From Polynucleobacter sp. MWH-UH25E (GTDB lineage Bacteria; Pseudomonadota; Gammaproteobacteria; Burkholderiales; Burkholderiaceae): DNA of 64,000 nt. The notes under the pieces are model-generated. The model had not been told where the DNA came from. It did not search any database and saw only the letters and a program-made list of their open reading frames with translations. The stretch's first letter is position 1. Every line of letters starts with the position of its first letter. Where the stretch lies: assembly GCF_018687095.1 (NCBI RefSeq), contig NZ_CP061286.1, forward strand, positions 1,873,221 to 1,937,220, given 5' to 3'. The position numbers were made by a program, and so were the translations under genes. Below, piece by piece: positions 61,869 through 64,000 of the stretch.

Positions 61869-63251
61869 ATGAAACCCTTCCATATAAAACCTTTATCAGT
61901 AGCCATAATCGCACTGCTGGCAATATCGTCAAGTCCAATATTAGCGACAAGTCTCATAGATGTCTGGCGAGAGGCGCAAAACAGAGACCCGGAGTTCATC
62001 GCGAGTCGCTATGAGCAAATGGCAGGGGAAAAGAGGCGTGATCAGGGAACATCACTATGGCTTCCCAGCATTAACTTGACAGCCCTAACTGGCAGCATGA
62101 GCTACAACACCACTACTACAGGCGCTCAATTTTATGCGCCTGGAATGGGGACGTTTAATGGGGCAAATTTTAATACCTCAGTCAACAATGGATTTGTGAA
62201 CCGGTATACCGTTGGCGCTACTCAATCAATCTATAACCGCGAACGCCTTTCTCAAAGTAGACAGCTAAATCTTTCAGCAGACGCCTCTAATCTCGGTGCC
62301 TACATAGCCAATCAAAATTTAATTTTGCTTGTGGCAGAACGGTACTTTGATGTGCTTAGCGCTGAAGAAGCCGTCAGATTGATCAAAAAACAAGAGGCTG
62401 CAATCACCAATACTCGCCAGCAAATTGAAAAGCGTTTCAAACTTGGTGATGCTAGCCAAACTGATATGCAAGAAGCGAATGAAAGATTAGATAGTGTAAA
62501 AGTGAGAGTCTTAGATGCAACAACGAATTTAACAGTTAAAAAATTGGCTTTACAAGATTTGTTTGGTGGCCCCGTAAATGTTGATAAGCTTAAAATTAGT
62601 TTAAATTCCAGTCAACTTACTCTTCCTAGCATTGACACCTATATAGCGAAATTGAAATCTCAGAACATTCAACTTCAAATGCTTTCCATCCAGGAAAAGG
62701 TTGCGAAAGAAGAGGCTGAAAAGTATGGAGCTATTACCTCACCTAAGCTTGATGCAGTAGCTCAATCCTCAAAAGATAATTTGAGTGGTTCTGGTAATTT
62801 TGGCCCTGCTAGCAATACTGCAACCAATAACTATCTTGTAGGATTGCAACTCTCTATTCCTCTATATACTGGCGGATATCGCACAGCCAAGCAAGAAGAG
62901 TCTTTGTTATTAATTGAAAAGACAAAGGCTGAGTACAGTAAGTCTGAGCAGAATTTGGAAAGAACTTTAAGATCTGTGTGGTATTCACTTAATTCTGCAA
63001 AAGATAAGTTAAACGCCCTATCAACTGCTCAAAAAACAGGCGAAGCCAGACTGAAGTCTACTCGCGTTGGCTATTCCAATGGATCTCGCACGACTATGGA
63101 GTTATTGGGGGCTGAAAGTGATTTAATCGCAAATGACTATGCACTCTATATGGAGAAAGTTAATTACCTACTCAATCGCTTACGTCTTGCGGCACTTATA
63201 GGAGAGATCTCTGAACAAGATCTTTCACTAGTAAACGCATATCTCAATTAA
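61869..63251 (+). CDS. TolC-family outer-membrane efflux protein
   Basis: A 460-aa secreted protein with signal peptide (about residues 1-27, ending PILATS). The TolC-type coiled coil repeats are visible: LIDVWREAQNRDPEFIASRYEQ, LVAERYFDVLSAEEAVRLIKKQEAAI and, in the second half, RTAKQEESLLLIEKTKAEYSKSEQNLERTLRSVWYSL. GVQLSIPLYTGG-type LVGLQLSIPLYTGG precedes it. It would form the outer-membrane channel for the RND pump. Confidence 0.88.
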   Translation: MKPFHIKPLSVAIIALLAISSSPILATSLIDVWREAQNRDPEFIASRYEQMAGEKRRDQGTSLWLPSINLTALTGSMSYNTTTTGAQFYAPGMGTFNGANFNTSVNNGFVNRYTVGATQSIYNRERLSQSRQLNLSADASNLGAYIANQNLILLVAERYFDVLSAEEAVRLIKKQEAAITNTRQQIEKRFKLGDASQTDMQEANERLDSVKVRVLDATTNLTVKKLALQDLFGGPVNVDKLKISLNSSQLTLPSIDTYIAKLKSQNIQLQMLSIQEKVAKEEAEKYGAITSPKLDAVAQSSKDNLSGSGNFGPASNTATNNYLVGLQLSIPLYTGGYRTAKQEESLLLIEKTKAEYSKSEQNLERTLRSVWYSLNSAKDKLNALSTAQKTGEARLKSTRVGYSNGSRTTMELLGAESDLIANDYALYMEKVNYLLNRLRLAALIGEISEQDLSLVNAYLN

Positions 63252-63290
63252 TACACCAAAGGCAATCGCACACTCATATTTTAGCTGCTC

Positions 63291-63314
63291 AAACCCTTAT
63301 GCTATTGGGGTTTT
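63291..63314 (+). terminator. Possible terminator after the TolC-like gene
   Basis: AAACCC, an 11-nt loop, then GGGTTT within GGGGTTTT. A short, weak hairpin with a four-T tail. Confidence 0.4.
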
Positions 63315-63329
63315 GAAGACCCACGACTT

Positions 63330-63374
63330 CTTTTAATCCGTTGGTCGCGAGTTCGAATTTCGCCCGACCCACCA
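63330..63374 (+). repeat. tRNA-Lys 3'-end repeat (outer att-like site)
   Basis: 45 bases matching the tRNA-Lys 3' end with one change (AATTTCG for AATCTCG). It is followed by GTTATACA, the same eight bases that follow the real tRNA-Lys gene. The chromosome downstream of the original insertion site resumes here. Confidence 0.88.
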
Positions 63375-63386
63375 GTTATACAAAAA

Positions 63387-63470
63387 CCCCTTGAGAATGA
63401 ACTGACCCCTTTTAGTTGGATTGGGTGTCCAACTTTTGTGGGTCAGTTCAATTCTAGGGGCTTTTTCTTT
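63387..63470 (+). terminator. Terminator with nested IS3-like repeats
   Basis: CCCCTTGAGAAT pairs with ATTCTAGGGG, followed by CTTTTTCTTTT, forming the original tRNA-Lys terminator. Its loop holds a 53-bp inverted pair (63398-63450): TGAACTGACCCCTTTTAGTT and, inverted, TGAACTGACCCACAAAAGTT. The ends resemble IS3-family terminal repeats; together they make a long perfect-looking hairpin. Confidence 0.65.
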
Positions 63471-63495
63471 TGCGCCTCATCAATTTACCCCAAGT

Positions 63496-64000
63496 TCAAT
63501 CAAAATCCCAAATCTCATGTAAATCTAGACGCATTCGATAGTACGACTCAAGCGCATCCAAGCGCATTAGATCAGCAGATAACTGGTTTTCGTTTGCAGC
63601 CTTCCTAGCAGCAATCAAATCTGCAATCGTTCCTTCGCCCAGTACGTATGCTTTTTCAGCAGCTTGTGCAGCATCATTTTGACTCTTTGCTGAATCAAGC
63701 AAGGTTTCTGCCGCTACTTTTCGACTCATCATCTGAGACCAAAGACGCTCAAATTCAACACTAATTCGTTGCTCTGTTTCCAGGACTCTTTGACGAGCGA
63801 CTTCAGCCTCAGAGGCTGCTGCAGAAGCATTTGAGAAGCGAGCACTTCCGGATATAGGAAAAGATAGACTCAAACCACTAATCCTTTCTGCACCACCAAA
63901 TTCGTTTGCAGTGTAGATTCCGATAGTTGGGTCCGGCAATCTATCCAAACTAGTTCGTTTAGCCTGTAGATCAAAACGCTCTGCATCAGATTTGACTAGC
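63496..64000 (-). CDS. TolC-family outer-membrane efflux protein, 5' part cut by window edge
   Basis: The last about 167 residues of a TolC-like protein; the frame stays open to the window edge (first visible residues LVKSDAERFDLQAKRTSLDR). It shows the second TolC repeat: PTIGIYTANEFGG, LSLSFPIS, RVLETEQRISVEFERLW and the long helical stretch ending MRLDLHEIWDFD. It belongs to the chromosome beyond the islands and is not closely similar to the island copy at 61.9 kb. Confidence 0.82.
   Translation of the reverse strand, partial: LVKSDAERFDLQAKRTSLDRLPDPTIGIYTANEFGGAERISGLSLSFPISGSARFSNASAAASEAEVARQRVLETEQRISVEFERLWSQMMSRKVAAETLLDSAKSQNDAAQAAEKAYVLGEGTIADLIAARKAANENQLSADLMRLDALESYYRMRLDLHEIWDFD

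Larger units (their letters stand above)
56163..63329. mobile_element. Genomic island B, second tandem insertion at tRNA-Lys
   Basis: Bounded by tRNA-Lys 3'-end repeats at 56163 and 63330. Cargo: an IS481-family insertion, then DUF2892/ArsR divergent from an RND pump, a second DUF2892 protein and a TolC-like protein. No integrase is visible. Its left end, after the IS, is homologous to the left end of island A. Confidence 0.75.

Overview
The window looks like a chromosomal segment of a free-living betaproteobacterium of the Burkholderiaceae, most like Polynucleobacter. This is an inference from gene order (zapA followed by a 6S RNA; yebC-purD-hemF-nadD-rsfS-rlmH-maf-rng; queG/tsaE-amiC), from the moderate base composition and from the protein sequences. 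No database search was run.

Layout. 1-3.4 kb: an oxalate module on the minus strand (oxalyl-CoA decarboxylase, formyl-CoA:oxalate CoA-transferase cut by the window edge) behind a Crp/Fnr-type regulator. TTGAC-N4-GTCAA dyads sit upstream of both oxc and the regulator. 3.4-5.8 kb: a BtuB-like TonB receptor under a cobalamin riboswitch. 5.9-7.6 kb: zapA, 6S RNA and a TauE/SafE transporter. 7.6-14.5 kb: a malonate module, in transcription order mdcR-like LysR, malonyl-CoA decarboxylase, TRAP transporter PQM, malonyl-CoA synthetase. 14.6-27.9 kb: housekeeping genes (lgt, holC, pepA, lptFG, a cysB-like gene, tRNA-Leu, and a run from yebC to rng). 27.9-32.4 kb: LPS genes (msbA and three glycosyltransferases). 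32.4-38.9 kb: dnaE, gluQ, rhlE-like helicase, a GlcG-like protein. 39.0-44.2 kb: a glyoxylate/2-hydroxyacid module, with a class V aminotransferase divergent from a GntR regulator and a 1030-aa FAD/Fe-S oxidoreductase, and two identical palindromic operators between them. 44.2-48.4 kb: azlCD, queG, tsaE, amiC.

The accessory part is 48.5-63.4 kb. A complete tRNA-Lys gene is followed by two partial copies of its last 45 bases, at 56.16 and 63.33 kb, which delimit two tandem islands. Island A (about 7.6 kb) carries a c-di-GMP phosphodiesterase and a diguanylate cyclase transcribed divergently, a PgaC-like polysaccharide synthase overlapping a small outer-membrane barrel, an MFS transporter, a CDGSH protein, and a four-repeat zinc-ribbon/GIY-YIG protein flanked by palindromes. 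Island B (about 7.2 kb) starts with an IS481-family insertion at the junction. It then carries a BigR/SqrR-like ArsR regulator with DUF2892, divergent from an RND pump without a periplasmic adaptor, a second DUF2892 protein and a TolC-like protein. No integrase is visible in either island. About 200 bp at the left ends of the two islands are homologous, which suggests accretion of related elements at one tRNA site. After the last repeat the chromosome resumes with a terminator whose loop holds two IS3-like terminal repeats, then a TolC-family gene cut by the window edge.
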